64,000 nucleotides of DNA from Luscinia megarhynchos (GCA_034336665.1 CM067589.1:2943290-3007289), one strand, 5' to 3'; shown: positions 1 through 31,100, counted from the first letter of the stretch. Notes: generated from the letters alone by a model not told the origin. Program-made: numbers and translations.

Positions 1-1184
1 CAGCTCCCAATAAATTCCACAGGAAGTTGCTCAGAGAGATTTCTATTCAGTTCTCATTGGTTCCACATGGACTGAAATATTGGAATGAAGTGAATTGAGC
101 TGTGCAATCTTGAATTGTCCTGACATTAAATTTCAACTCAGTCAGCAATGGAACATCACAAGGAAGTTTAGCTCTGTGTTTCACATCCCTGGCCTGTGTG
201 TAAAACTGGAATTCTTGTTGTGTCCCAGCACAATCTTGCAGACATCCTGAGGTGGGAAAGGTCCCAGAGCTCCAGGAGAGGGTTCCCAGGCACCCCATGC
301 AGGCTGGGGGCTCTTGGAAATCAGAACTCAGGGTTTTGCCTAAGGAGGTGGAGTTTGTTCTGAGAGAAGCACAACACGGGATGTTCTTACATGCTGGGTT
401 CAAAACTTTTTGGTATTTTCCTCCAGTTTTGCTTTGGGTGATTTGAGATGCAAACAGCAGCTCTGTGCCCTGCTCTGCCCTTTGGCTGACAGGAGCCCTG
501 GGAAGGTTTGTGCCCTGGCTGGAGGAAGCCAGGGCTGCCCAGGCAGAAGCGTTGGTGAGCTCGGGGTGGCCCTTTCCCGGCTGGACTTCCCTGCCACGTC
601 CTCGCACTGACGTCAAGGAGGGACCCTGACCTCTGTCCTGCTGCTCCCTCTGCCTGCCAGTGCCACCCCGGGGTGCCTGGGATCTCCCAGCTCCAGCCCT
701 GTCCTGCCCAGGCCCCCTCTGACATCTGGGGACATCCAGGGGGGTTGTGGTCAAAGTCAGCAGGGTCGCTCCAGGGAGGGGTTGACGTCGTTGTTCCTCA
801 GGCAAATATAAAATAGCAGAAGTGAAATCGTGAGTAAATTCCTGACCTTAAGAGTGGCACCAAGCTGGGATTCCTCACCCAGCAGAGTTCTTTAAGGTGG
901 TGTAGGGGATGCCCTGAGAAACACCTCGTGATTGTGATCTCACCACCAGGTTATTAACAGATCTTTATCCTCCGGAGGGAGGAAGCAATCTGTGAGCACC
1001 AGGCTCTGATTGGGATGCACAGCTGCCCATGGTGGTCAGCCACAGCAGAGAAGGGCACACCCAGTGTCACTGGGAATTCACCTGCACCGTGCTCACATCA
1101 GGTCCTACGTGGTGGCCTGGCTCTCCAGTTTGGTTTTTTTTTTTTTTTGAGGACAAATAAAAGATTTACCAAATTGGCATCTGC
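1..1184. other. intergenic sequence, no gene seen
   Basis: Open frames here, including a 252-codon frame on the minus strand (47-805), have no recognisable domain. Their composition looks like GC-rich noncoding DNA. A palindromic CRE-type octamer TGACGTCA lies at 608-615. CCR7 is expected beyond SMARCE1 by synteny, but no chemokine-receptor sequence was recognised. Confidence 0.5.
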
Positions 1185-1420
1185 CGTGCACTAAACAGTT
1201 GGACACCAGCAAGAATTTCTTCGTGGGCAGGGTGGTCAGGCATTGGAAGGGGCTGCCCAGGCAGGTGGTGGAGTCTCCCATCCCCGGATGTGCTCCAGGG
1301 AACAACTGGGTGTGGCATTTAGTGTTCTGGTGTTGTTGGTAAGGTGGGGATCGGTCACAGGTTGGACTTGGTGGCCTTGGAGGTCTTTTCCAAGCTAAAT
1401 GACTCTCTGATTCTATTCCA
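1185..1420 (+). mobile_element. CR1 LINE 3' fragment
   Basis: The plus-strand text follows the well-known CR1 3' end: an AAGAATTTCTT-type segment, a GGGTGGTCAGGCATTGGAA block, GGGCTGCCCAGGCAGGTGGT, a GGTTGGACTTGGTGGCCTTG block, and GAGGTCTTTTCCAAGCTAAA running into an ATTCTATTC-type terminus. It is 5'-truncated, as most copies are, and has no intact reverse transcriptase. CR1 abundance is typical of birds and other reptiles. Confidence 0.88.
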
Positions 1421-3770
1421 TGAAAGCAGCTCCCTCATCCTGGAGGCCAGGAATCAAGATGTGAGGAGGGAAATAGAGCCAGAGATGCCAGTGGGGAGGG
1501 GTGAGGCTGGCAGGGACAGTGACACTCTCCAGCCCCAGGGTGAGAAGGGCAACCAGGGTGATCAGCCACTGACCACGGGCACTGCTGGTCCCTCTGTCCC
1601 TCAGGGCAGGGCTGGGCACCTTCCCAAGGCATCTGCTCCCCTTGTCTGCCCACACTGCCCGGGCTGTACGAGCTGTGGTGAGCAAACAGATCTTTCTGGT
1701 CTGAACACAAAGGAGACAGTGAGAGACCTCAAAATGAAAAGGGTGGGAAAGGAGAGGTGACTGAAAATGGGAGGAAAAGCTCCTGGGATGTTACAGAAAC
1801 TATGTCAGGGGGGCTTATGAACACCAGCTGTGTCTAGAGATGGTTTGAACCTTCCCACCCAGATGGGCAAAGTGCTGGGCAATTCCCACAGGATATCAAA
1901 CACTAGTGAGCAGTGGATCATTTAGATTCACCAACATAACAAGATATGGCTTAGGGAGATAAAGGGGTATTGATTAAAGAGATAAATCATTATGACCCTT
2001 AAAAAAATAATTGAGAGTTAAAGTGCCCTTGACATCATTCCTGCAGGCTGTGTTCCCTCGTTCAAAAGGTGGAAGGTTTAACACCAATCTGCTGCTGCTT
2101 TTGGGTGAAAACTGGATCTAGAAACTGGAAATAATCCCATCAGTGTTTGCTCCAAGAAGAGCTCATCCAGCCCTCTCTGTTATGGAGCTGGCATTTCTCA
2201 TCTCTGGGATTAAGAAATTGTAATAAGCCCATGATAATGTGATTTTTCACTTGGTTTCTGTTGTTACTGCCACCCTTTCTGGTTTGGTTTTCCCCACCCT
2301 GAAGCTGTTGCTAGAACTAAAATTGCTTTTTTCTTGACTTTTTAAGAGAATTGGGCGATAAAAGCAAATTGAAACTGGTTGTTGACAGAAATTACTGACT
2401 TCTGGAGTCACAAGTGAAGCTTTACGTGATGATTTACAACAAAATAAGACACCAGGCTGATACGTGCAAAACCACTTCAAAAAAACCCCTCGAAGACAGT
2501 GGAAAAAGAAACGTCAAAGTGAAAGAAAGGAACCGAGAGCACAAACAGCTAGATAGACCAGAAGCAGGATCTGGACTTTTGGATTCAAGTGCCTGATCCC
2601 ACTTGGCCATCAGATCCTGCTGGGAGAGGTTTGCCAGTCACTGTCAGGAGCACTCTGCATACATGGGGGGTTTCAAACCCAGGGGTCCAAGCCCTGGATT
2701 CAAAGACTTGAGCAGGTGTTGCAACTCCTTGAAGGCACCAACAGTCTTGGCTGTAACAGTCCAGCATGAAACTGGAACTTTCTGGGTGCCTGCCTGGGAG
2801 AGCACGTGGAATTCCAGCCTCTCTGAGCAGCTGACACGACTGAACCCCATTTCTGCAGTGCAGCACCTGCAGTTCATCTCCAGGTGCCTGGAGAGATCAG
2901 AGCTGCAGCTGAGTGAGCTGTGAGCATCTCCTCCTGGTTTGGCAAATTGGTACAAATACCTGTAGCTCGCACTGTGAGTTGGTACAGCTGCACCTTACTG
3001 TGAGCTGGTACAACCAGCAGCTCTCAGGGTAGGGGGAGTTGAACTCACACAGAGCATGTGGTGTCAGCCACTTGAGCTGCCACAAGTGCTGCTGCTGCTG
3101 CCTGGCACTGCCCATCCTGGACAAGAAAAGCTCTGCTCTCCTTTACAGCCAAGGCTGGGGCCGGGTGTCCTTCGGGCAGGTTGATGGGGACTCCTGGTGG
3201 CAGCACCTGCTGCAGCTCCCACACCTCTGCCAGCACATAACCTGCACCAATTCCATCTCCAGCAGGCCTTGAGGGGTGTTTCTCCCCAGTATTCCAGCAC
3301 CTGGGACTGCTGGGAACACTCTTCAGTTAAGGGGGTGAAGGACACCCCACTGCTGTTTTGGTGAGGGGTTTGGACTGGTGGCTGATCAAATGTGCTTTGA
3401 GTAGCTTTTGATAAATTGAGGAAAACAAATCCAAAATAGCTCTTTTAAAAAAAACAACTGAATGGCAAAGCCTGCCTGGCTGGAGGCTCAGGGCAAAACC
3501 TGGGACAAGAAAAGGAGAAATAAACCATCCCTGGCTCCTTGGGCCAGGGCAGGCACAGAGGCTGCCCTTGGAGCTGGTGGGAAATGGAAAAGCAGATCCT
3601 GGGATAGAGGAGGGATCTCGGCAAAGCCTGAGCAGAGCGAGGGTCTGACCCTGCTCCCTGTGTGCTGCCCAGCCACACTGCCCCCTTCTCAGGAGCCTCC
3701 TCACCCCCAGTTCATCAGCACAGGTGCAGATGTGGGCTCCCCCATCAGGGGCTCTGGACCTGCTTCAGGT

Positions 3771-3798
3771 CAGGGCTCAGGGCTCAGGGCTCAGGGCT
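3771..3798. repeat. CAGGGCT heptamer tandem repeat, 4 copies
   Basis: Four perfect head-to-tail copies of the 7-mer CAGGGCT are followed by GCTC-rich sequence. A short GC-rich microsatellite in intergenic DNA. Confidence 0.85.
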
Positions 3799-4605
3799 CT
3801 GCTCCTGCCCTGACTCTGCCCAAGGCTCTGAACAGGCTCTGGTTCCCTGACACTCATGAGCTGCCCCAGCCACCCCTTTGTGCCAGCGTTCGTATTTGCT
3901 TTGATATTTTATTCCTGTAAAGCTCCTTTTAATCTGTTTTATTTCTTTCTGTCACCAGCATAATCCTCTCTTGTGAGCGGCGTCTGCAGCTCGTTTGGCT
4001 CCAGGCAGAGCAACTTGGCAAGACTTGTCCAGGTGATACACAGGTGATTTCTTACTTTTTTTTTTTTAAACCCAACATTGTTTGTTTCTCTGTAAGTCTT
4101 TCCTTCTCTGAAAGTTCAGCTTTTGCACAAACATGAGACTTTTGCCTTTCTGGGAAGCCAAGCTCAGTCTTGTATGTAGGTGAGGGGTGTGGAAGGGATT
4201 TGGGTGCATGAAGCTCTCAAGGGGCCTCAGCCTGGGTTCACTTTACCTGGTGAATCATTTCTGAACAGCTTCACAAGGTGCCTGGTTCATATTTTAACTT
4301 CTAAATCCCTTTCAAAACTTACCCTTTGGGCCTGTTTAGTGCTATATACCCGTTACTCTGTACCAGCTTTGTAGGTTAGAAGGTTTTTGGGGTGATAAAA
4401 TCTAATAATTACATGAATGCAAAAAATAAAACAACCAACAAACCCCCAAACCAACAAAAAACTTTGAGATCAGTTCTTTTTTTAACCCAGGCTCCATAAT
4501 AACTTTTACTTAGTGTGTTCTTGTGGTGAGATAAAAGCATATTTTTGACTACGACCTAACACAGATGAGAACCTTTGCCCGCAGAGCAAAGCAGCAGCAG
4601 TTTGG

Positions 4606-4634
4606 TGACGTCAGAGGTCACAGCACCTGAGTCA
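4606..4634. promoter_or_regulatory. CRE (TGACGTCA) plus AP-1 (TGAGTCA) motif pair
   Basis: A perfect palindromic cAMP-response octamer at 4606-4613 is followed 14 bp later by a perfect AP-1 heptamer at 4628-4634. An AGGTCA half-site (4615-4620) lies between them. Such spacing is common in enhancers, but the motifs alone do not prove function. Confidence 0.4.
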
Positions 4635-5519
4635 GACTCGAAAACCCCTGGTTTTTCTTGAAGAGAAAAACAAGCCAAAGAAAACAACTCCCTGGCACGA
4701 TGCAAGGCTTGGGTTTGTCTCTTTGCTTTGGTCCCACAGGGGTGTGAGGGACTCACCAGCTCTCCTGGGGGATGGCTGCACCCCAAATCTGCAGCCTGCA
4801 CCACCAGACAGGGCACCCAGGAAAGAGCAGCTGCAGCAGGACCAGCAGCAAAGCATGAGGGCTCTTCCTCACAGCAGCAAGGGTTCCTGGCCCTGCTGGG
4901 GACCTGCAGGTGGCCACAGGGTCCATCAAGAACATCCTGCTGCCAGCACACAGTACCCACCAGGAGCTCAGGGTGCTCCCGAGGTCTGTCCCTCTCCTGT
5001 GCTGGCTCCCTGCTGCTCCTGTCCCTTGTAGGCAGCTCTGCCAGGCACCATGGGGCTGGTCAGTGCTGCCCAAGGGCATTCCTTCACGTTCTCATGTGCT
5101 TGGACAAGTTATTTCACTCGTGAAGACGACACCCACTCCTTCACGTACACACCCTGAGCTGCACACACCCGTCTTTGCCAATAATGAGCTATTTACATAC
5201 ACCTTGAGAATTTGGAGCAGATGAAAAGCACCCCCGACCTACAGAACCCAGGGCTGCTGCAGATAAAAGCTGTTGCACAACAAGGGTTTGCAGCACCTCA
5301 GGTGTGGAACACCACCTGGGCCCCACGGGGATGGGGGAGGGAGAGGGGCTCCAGTCCAGCCAGCAGCTGGTACTGGGTAAGAAATAAAATCCCATGTGAT
5401 CATTTTCCTCTGGCTTGAGATGGAGAACAGCTGATGAAAGCTCTGAACCAAACACTGGCACTACCTTAAAAGACAAGAACAGACCACTGTGAGTTTAAAA
5501 AAAACCAAACATGTTGAAT

Positions 5520-5525
5520 TTTATT
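5520..5525 (-). terminator. candidate poly(A) signal of SMARCE1
   Basis: AATAAA reads on the minus strand here, about 1.3 kb downstream of the SMARCE1 stop. A second AATAAA lies at 5677-5682. Either would give a 3' UTR of about 1.15-1.3 kb, which suits this gene. I cannot tell which is used. Confidence 0.4.
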
Positions 5526-6828
5526 ATTTTTAGACAATTAAAAAAAAAAGGATTTAAAAAACACCATCTGATAGACCCACTGCTCTGCAAATACACATTG
5601 GTTCATTGAAACATTATGTGTTCCCTTAGTTGTAAAGTCAAGAAGTGGCCCGTGGCTGTTGCCATAATTCAGTGTATTTATTTGTGGGCTTTTGCTTATA
5701 TAGGGCAAATTATGGCCTTTTCAGTACATTTGTAGAGTCTCCAGAGGTTCTGAAAGCTCATGACAAGCAAAACTACTATTTTTCACCATTTGTGCCTTAT
5801 CAGTGACTGTCTGCTCAGAGAACATGTGCGTGTCTAAACGCTCTCCTGCTCTGCTCTGTGCCAGGTCTCTGGCTGAGACCACACCAGGGTCTCTTGGTAG
5901 CAAATAAAGAAGTTAATTGGGAAAAAAAAGCAAAGACTTGTTGAAAAGAATCCTGCACCACAGAAAAAAAATCCCTCATGATGTGTCATTTCCTGCAAAG
6001 CTACACTGAGCCTTTTGGAACTGGATCTCCTGACATGCCACACACAGACCATGAACAAGTTTCCACCACTGCAGAGCAGCTACTCTAGAAAAACAAGTTA
6101 CACCAAAAAACCCCTAAACCCCAGACTTTCAGCCTCACTCTGGAGCTGCTCCTGAGGACTGAGAGCTTTCTTTCAAAGCACAGACTGGGACAGCTGCAGA
6201 AGAAATTGCCCTTGCTGACATGCACTGCAGTAGTTTTGGGACATAGGGGACTTTTGGGGTTGTTAGGTAAGGAGAGGTTCCAGGGGATACCCTGGGCAGG
6301 CATCAGGTCTTTGCTCCATAGTAAGAACAGGTCTGCATGCTTCAGCCACATTGCAGCCTCTCCAAAGCCAGTGCCTCTGCCAGGAGCAGGGCCCTTGTGC
6401 AGTGAGGCCAGGGCTGCAGCACAGGTGAGACACCTGCACCTCCCTGCTGCCCCAAAGGGGCAGGAAGGGCCTCTGGGGAAAAGTGCCACTGTGTCCATGG
6501 CACCAGAAGAGAGGGGAAGGCCTGATTTCTCATACAGAAACCAAAACCAGTGGTGTCTTTCTAGGGAAGGATTACAAGTGATTTAAGCACCTCTCCACAA
6601 GGTAATAGCTGTGTTTAGACTCACGAGGTTCCTTTTCTGCCTGCTGCAGGACACCCTGCATGCCTGCAGCCCCTCCACATTGCTACACTGATAACCTGAG
6701 GTGTCATTAAGCCCTGGTATCCTTTGGAGACAAGTGACAGAGGCAGGGAAGGTCCAACAGTGGCAGAGCACACTCTGAAATCAGACAGTACTTCATTAGA
6801 GAGACACAGGAGCTGGGTGAGTCAGCGA

Positions 6829-20214
<13,386 letters not shown>

Positions 20215-20221
<7 letters not shown>

Positions 20222-20265
20222 TTTGATAGTCAAATTTTCAGCCACCTGACATTATATTTGTACTT
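20215..20265 (-). other. SMARCE1: SMARCE1 exon 2 (5' UTR end plus start codon)
   Basis: On the minus strand an acceptor (TTGCAG, ending at 20266) precedes 44 nt of 5' UTR, then ATGTCAA, then the donor GTAAGT. The exon therefore carries only 7 coding nucleotides. The first in-frame ATG is at 20221 and gives the family N-terminus MSKRPSYAPPP once joined to 19653-19696. Confidence 0.85.
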
Positions 20266-20749
20266 CTGCAAGACAAAAGAAGATCACGCTAGTAAGTGTT
20301 ATGCCTTTCCCCCCACCAGATCTTCAAAGCTTTGATTGTTATCGATACCAGTGATTATCAAAGTTTGTCAATTTTGGAATACAGACAAAAGAATTTTCAG
20401 AAACTAAGGTGTTATCTCCTTGAAAAATTAATGGACTTTCCAAAGAATCTGGCCTTAAATAGCTGTGCAAGAGCACACAGTTTTAGGTCACCTTCATATT
20501 AAAGGGTCTACATAAATATATTTTGCCCCTTAAGGAATAAAAAGAACATACCCCATTATTTTAGCCTCGCTGTTTCAGAAATCTGGTATTAATACACAAA
20601 TGACCAAACGATGTATTTCCTTCAGAGGGTACGTACAACAATCACCCAGCCCCGCAGCTGAGGTCTGACAGGCAATGCTTAAACCGCTTAGCACCGAACG
20701 TGGGAGCGCGTCAAACAGCGCGGTAACAGCTTTTTTCAGCCTTTCTCTT

Positions 20750-21480
20750 CAAATAATGCCACGGCGGCTGCTCCCTCCTTCAGAATCCCTACTAACGACG
20801 AGCTCCGGGCTCGCACACGGGGCTGGCTCGGGGAGATCGAGCGGAGCCTGAGCGGGCCCAAGGCGGCTACCGGCGGGGTCCGTCGGCCCCACCGCTCCCT
20901 CCCCGGCCCGGGGCCCTCCAGAGCCCTGCAGTGCTGCCGGAGAGGGCCAGGGCCGCCCCGAGCCCCCGCCCGGCCCGGCCGGACCCCCCGCCCTCACTCA
21001 CCCGCTCGGCGCGACCGCGCTCCCTTTGTTCCCACGGGCCGGGGCGGCGGCCACGGCGCCTGCGCGCTGCGCTCCGCACTTTCGACACGCCCGCCCCTGC
21101 GCGCCGGTGACTCCCTACTCGCTATGGGGGGCTCGTTCGGCTGCCCCGCGCCGCACTGAGAGGCCAGCGCCGTCTCCGCACCCTCCAGGACGGCGGCGAC
21201 TCCAGGGGCCGTGGCGAATCTGCGGGATGCAATCTGAGCGCCGCGCGAGTCGCGGCCCCGCCCGCCATTAGCAGCACGGGGGCGCTGCCGCGCGGGGCGT
21301 CACCGCGGCTGCCGAGGCGCTCCAGGGCTGCCGAGGCGCTTCCAGGCCCGCAGCGCCCAGCGCCACGCTCGTCCCCTTCCCCCGCGCTGGGCGCCCCGGT
21401 GCCCCGAATGGTGGCTGCCGATGGCGAATCTGCGGCGCAGAACGGGCGCGCAGGGAGGGCCTGCGGACGCCTCGTGCCCG
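20750..21480. promoter_or_regulatory. CpG island, SMARCE1 promoter
   Basis: The sequence changes sharply from AT-rich to very GC-rich, with dense CpG dinucleotides (for example around 20860-21080 and 21260-21480). It spans the inferred noncoding first exon of SMARCE1. It has no TATA box, as usual for a broadly expressed gene. The limits were judged by eye. Confidence 0.8.
21002..21065 (-). other. SMARCE1: SMARCE1 noncoding first exon (approximate 5' end)
   Basis: A consensus donor (GTGAGTG on the minus strand, GT at 21001-21000) sits in very CpG-rich sequence about 730 bp upstream of exon 2. This is the expected place for the untranslated first exon of this housekeeping gene. The transcription start is not visible; the 21065 limit is a guess inside the island. 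No TATA box was seen. Confidence 0.55.
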
Positions 21481-21484
21481 CTGA

Positions 21485-21805
21485 GCTTTAGCGCCTTTTT
21501 CCCCTCACGGGCTGCCCTCGGCTCCTGAGGGAAGTTTAGCGCCTTTTTCCCCTCACGGGCAGCCCGCGACCCCTGAGGGGGTTTGGCTCCTTTTCCCCCT
21601 CACGGGCTGCCCTCGGCCCCTGAGGGAAGTTTAGCGCCTTTTTCCCCTCACTGGCTGCCCTCGGCCCCTGAGGGAAGTTTAGCGCCTTTTTCCCCTCACG
21701 GGCTGCCCGCGGCCCCTGAGGGAAGTTTAGCGCCTTTTTCCCCTCACGGACGGCCCGCGGCCCCTCAGGGGAGTTTGGCGCCTTTTTCCCCTCACGAGCA
21801 GCGGG
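21485..21805. repeat. 48-bp GC-rich minisatellite, 7 copies
   Basis: The landmark GCGCCTTTTTCCCCTCAC (or a close variant) recurs at 21491, 21539, 21586, 21634, 21682, 21730 and 21778. The spacing is 48, 47, 48, 48, 48, 48. Copies are about 85-95% alike by eye. It lies about 0.45-0.8 kb upstream of the inferred SMARCE1 first exon, at the edge of the CpG island. Because the unit is 16 codons long, frames on both strands stay open and encode periodic peptides. I treat these as by-products of the repeat. Confidence 0.93.
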
Positions 21806-24800
21806 CCGTCCCTGAAGCCCCCAGAGCTGCCGTGAGGCCACGGGAAAACGCTGCGGGGTCGTGTCCGAGCCAGAATAATATCCCATAAAAGCAGCGCTGG
21901 AGTCAGGTGAAGCGTCCGTCAGTGCTGGGGGATCCTGGTCCGTGCAGTGTGGGGCCGGAATGGCTGTTTGGGATGGCAGCGCTTCCAGAGGCCGCTGAGT
22001 GGAGCAGGACGAGCTCTGAGGGCAGCGGGAAGGAGCCGATGTGAGGGACAATGTCAGAGGAAGGGGATGGCGTTAGGGACGGCTGGGAAGGCCAGATGGA
22101 CTCCGGATAATAAATATGTTAATTGTCAACTAAAACAGCCTGACCAACTCAAAACACTCTGCTGCTGAATCGCACAGGATTATAAATTACCCAGTGGTGT
22201 GGGAGAAATGGAATTGTTCACATTTCCTTGCAGAAATCAGCAAAGATATCACACACCGGTAGAACCCTCACAAATATCAAACAAGGTGAAGCATTTGGCT
22301 CTGAGGGTGTGAAGAGTTCCATACCTCAGCATTCAGCTTAAAGAGCCTTTTACACTGAAAATTACCAAAGTGACTGAATTAGATATGAAAACTTTGGCAG
22401 TGAAACTTGAATTTGAAAGTTTGATGTTGCAATTGAATGTTTGGCATTGAAATGATCTCACGTGGCAAATAAGATATTTCTAGACATTCATGAGGGAGAA
22501 CTTAGGTGGATCTGAAGGAAGGCCAAGGAGGATGGTACCTGCCTAACCCAAAAGGATGGTAGAAGGTGAAAAGAAGAAAAACTAACTGAATATGTGTTGT
22601 TGCAAGTTGGATCCATTTTTCATGCCTACATTTCCACTGAGTCAGTTTGTTTTCATGCTTAAATAAACTTATTTTTATGAACAAATAAGAAACAAGCTCT
22701 GCCCTCATCTGCTTAGACTCTGCTGACTGTACCCACAGTGGACATTTGTTGACATGCAGCAGAATAATCTGTGACTTCAATTTGATATTAAAGCCAGAGT
22801 TGGAAAGATTCCTCAGCCAGCAAAATATGTCACTCTAGTTCACCAGCTTCACTGGGGCAGGAAAAGGTAAAGAAAAGGTGAGAAAATACTTGTAAGAGGT
22901 GATAAATAACCTGTTTTCCCCTCTGCTTTTGACCACGTTTCGCCCTAGTTTCATACATTCATTTCTAGTTTATTAATAGCATGGTTTTGTTGATAGTGTA
23001 AATTGCATTTAATGTTAAATTAAAAATTGAAGTGTATAAAATTTAACTTTAATTTTTAAATTGGAATAATTTAAAATGTATTCATTTTTAAAACAAAATT
23101 ATTATGGTGTTCAAGTACATTTATGGAAACTCACATTCCATACTAATAGTTCTAAATCACCATATGTTTTCAAAGCCACCAGTGTATTTCGTACTTTGTT
23201 TTATTCCCTCTTTTTTTTTGACTGTGCTCTTTGCCTCAATTCCATCTTGTGATAATGAAAGGTTTTGCCAGCATACACTCTTTAATATGCTGTACAATAT
23301 ATAAGTAGTTTTGCTGATTTAATGGTATTGTTTATACTGCACTGTGCTCACCAGGGGGGGATGTAAAAACTAATTCTTACCCAACTGTCTTAATTACCAG
23401 CAGTTTCATAAGCTCTGGAATGAGGACAGGCATTCACTGGGAAGTAGGTTGAGACAATGAAACTTGTTTTTACATCAGCCATTTGCAGGTGCTGGTTGGC
23501 AGAGGCTCAGCTGGTCTGGATTTAATTAGAACCACAGAAATGAAGAATTTTCTGCCGTAGTACTAAGCTTCAGTGTTATTTTTTTTTTAAATTCAGCTTT
23601 AAAGTGACCTAAAAATGAGGGTGAGATATTATTTTGATGGCCGTGTGGAGTTCACACTGACACTTGTGGAAGTCCACTACTTTGTGAACAAAAGAGAGTT
23701 CTAAATATTTGAAGAGATGGAATTTGTGAATAATGCAAAAATAGATACTTACTGAAAGGGGTGAAAACTTAGTTAAAACCAGAATGCAATTGAACCAGGT
23801 GTAGAGTAGCAGAAGCTACTGAAGTCAGTATCAGGAAGTCTCATTTGAAGAAAATAGCCAGAGTGATTGGATTTACTAAGTTTTGTAGCAGGACACTCAC
23901 ATGTTATGGTAGAGATTCTGAGGGAATTTGTGCCTTTCTAATTGCACAGAGGATCTTAGAAAACACTTGTTAACAATACTACAGATTTTCCTATCTGCAA
24001 CTTTTATTTTGCATTTCTCTTTTGATCCTTTCCACTTAAGGGGAAGATATTGACACACACAAAATATGCATGGACAAACTCCATTTTAATGCTTTTTTTT
24101 ATTGTAGTACTATCATTTACTTTGGTAAATTCGTATCCCTGTTTAAAGTGCCTTAAAGCAATTAAAACTTAGTTTAAATTCAAGTATTGTAAAATGTACG
24201 GAGTCTAAGCACAAAAAAAAGCTGCATAGTGAAAATACTGGAGCAGGCTGATACATTCAGGATGCCAAGTACTCGAGTGGTAACATCAGCTCATGATTCA
24301 GGTTAAGGATAGTTAGCGAGTTCGATACAGTACAGACAGGACGGGGCAATATCGATGCATTGTTCTTGCCATGAACAAAGGATAGAAGCATAAATTAACT
24401 CTGAAAGAATCTGCAGTATCACTTTTGTCCACATGCCATAAGTAATAAGGCAGATACTGACACTGAAATCAATCCTTTACATGCTGCTGTAATCCAGCAA
24501 ATCCTGTGCGTGGGTTTTCCAGACTCTGAGCCCCAGCAATCCCAGTGTTCCAGTGGGAGCTGTGACATCCATCCTCTTCTGAATCCTCACAAACAATCAT
24601 TCTTGTCTTCATACAATCTTGTTTGAGTCTTTGAAACTTGTCCTGTAAGGTTTTAAAGAAGGATGGCTGTTCCTCTGTGTACCGGTGCAGGGTTTCTGTT
24701 GGGATTTTTGTTTGCCCACAGCTACTTTGGGTAGGAGTGGGGAGTGCTTAAGGGGTCTGGTTGAATTTTATTTTGAATTTGTAGCCCTTATTTTGCCCAG

Positions 24801-25626
24801 TTAATTTGAAGTAGTAACAGTTGTACCCTGGCGTAACAGTGACTTGTCACATGGACTGGATCAACAGCATCACTTACCTGTAGTGTTTGTCAGAAGAGGA
24901 ATTTGTTGAAGATATTTTAATGCACATTGTTATAATTAACAAAAGTAATAGAATACCAGCATTGTTTGACTCCTCCCCTTTGAACAATTAGGGAGTAATT
25001 TCATTTGCCTTGGCTAAGAGACTTGTAGTACAGGTGTGTGTGGACACATAAGAAAATGATTTTTCAGGGGAAATTAGTGCTTCAAAATCAGTTGAAAAAT
25101 ATGGATAAAATACTGGATTGTAACAACACTTTTAAAATGGATGTGTAAGGATGTAGAGGAAAGATATTTTTGCTCAGTCATTGCCTGAAAAAATTAATTT
25201 AAAAATAGTAGCCACTTTTAAAAGAAAACTCTTAGTAGTTTATGTATTTTAAGAGTATTTTTGTATGTAATCTTTGCTGTTAGAAAGTATTATTTTAAAA
25301 TGTCTTTCTAGAAGTATGGCAGCTGTGGTATAAATTATTGCAAGAATTCATCAGTCATTATATTAATGGAATACTGAATAATTAAGAGAAGCAAACAGGC
25401 ATTTCTCATTTTTGGAAAGAGAAAACAAGTTCTCTTTTACAAAGGCAGAATATGTCAAACTATAAAGTTCTAGTTGAATTTTTGTAATATTTGGTGAAAT
25501 TCTACAAAACAACAACAATGAGAAAATTAAAGGGCTGCACCCAGAGTATAAAACCAGTAAAAGTTGGGTTTCTTGGAACTGGAACCTCCTTGCTCTTCAT
25601 CCTTTCTTTTAAAGGACTTCTATGGT
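21806..25626. other. intergenic sequence between SMARCE1 and KRT222, no gene seen
   Basis: The first about 250 bp are still moderately GC-rich; the rest is AT-rich with no coding exon recognised. Part of the right side may be KRT222 3' UTR if a distal poly(A) signal (for example AATAAA on the minus strand at 24098-24103) is used instead of the proximal one. Confidence 0.5.
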
Positions 25627-25632
25627 TTTATT
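25627..25632 (-). terminator. candidate proximal poly(A) signal of KRT222
   Basis: AATAAA on the minus strand, 119-124 bp downstream of the stop codon at 25751. More distal candidates exist, for example 24098-24103. Confidence 0.35.
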
Positions 25633-25750
25633 GTATTGATCCAAGTGCTTGGTAAAATGTTGTGGTTGTAGCAGGCAGCAGCCATGGGAGTCCATCTACA
25701 GCTCATTTCCGGAGCCCATTGTGGATGCACTTTGAGAGAATTGGCTGAGG

Positions 25751-30975
<5,225 letters not shown>

Positions 30976-31100
30976 CCTCCTCCTCCTCCTCCTCCCATCC
31001 TCCCCGGCTCCTGGCTCTGCTGCCGGCGGCGCGGGGCTGCGGCCGCGGGGCCGTTAAAGCGGCAGCGGCCCATTTCGGGGAGCGCGGGGGGCTCCGGGCC
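30976..31100 (-). promoter_or_regulatory. GC-rich KRT222 5' end with (GGA)n tract next to the start codon
   Basis: A CpG-rich segment about 125 bp long abuts the first coding exon. A (GGA)6-type tract at 30976-30996 (minus reading) ends directly at the ATG. No TATA box was seen. This suggests a CpG-type promoter, unlike the TATA promoters of the neighbouring keratins. Confidence 0.5.

Larger units (their letters stand above)
1421..5519. other. intergenic sequence left of SMARCE1, no gene seen
   Basis: About 4.1 kb without a coding region I can support. It holds a short CAGGGCT tandem array (3771-3798), a CRE/AP-1 motif pair (4606-4634), and scattered A/T runs (for example 4058-4068). Open frames up to about 150 codons occur on both strands with no family resemblance. 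Confidence 0.5.

Noticed and set aside
47..805. 252-codon minus-strand open frame
   Set aside because: No domain or family resemblance; GC-rich noncoding composition; overlapping frames on both strands are equally open.
1..5519. CCR7, expected next to SMARCE1 by synteny
   Set aside because: No seven-helix receptor sequence or convincing CCR7 signal-peptide exon found; the gene probably lies left of the window.
21536..22051. 171-codon minus-strand frame with 16-residue periodic peptide
   Set aside because: Periodicity comes from the 48-bp minisatellite; the plus strand is open too, and no splice or promoter logic supports a gene.
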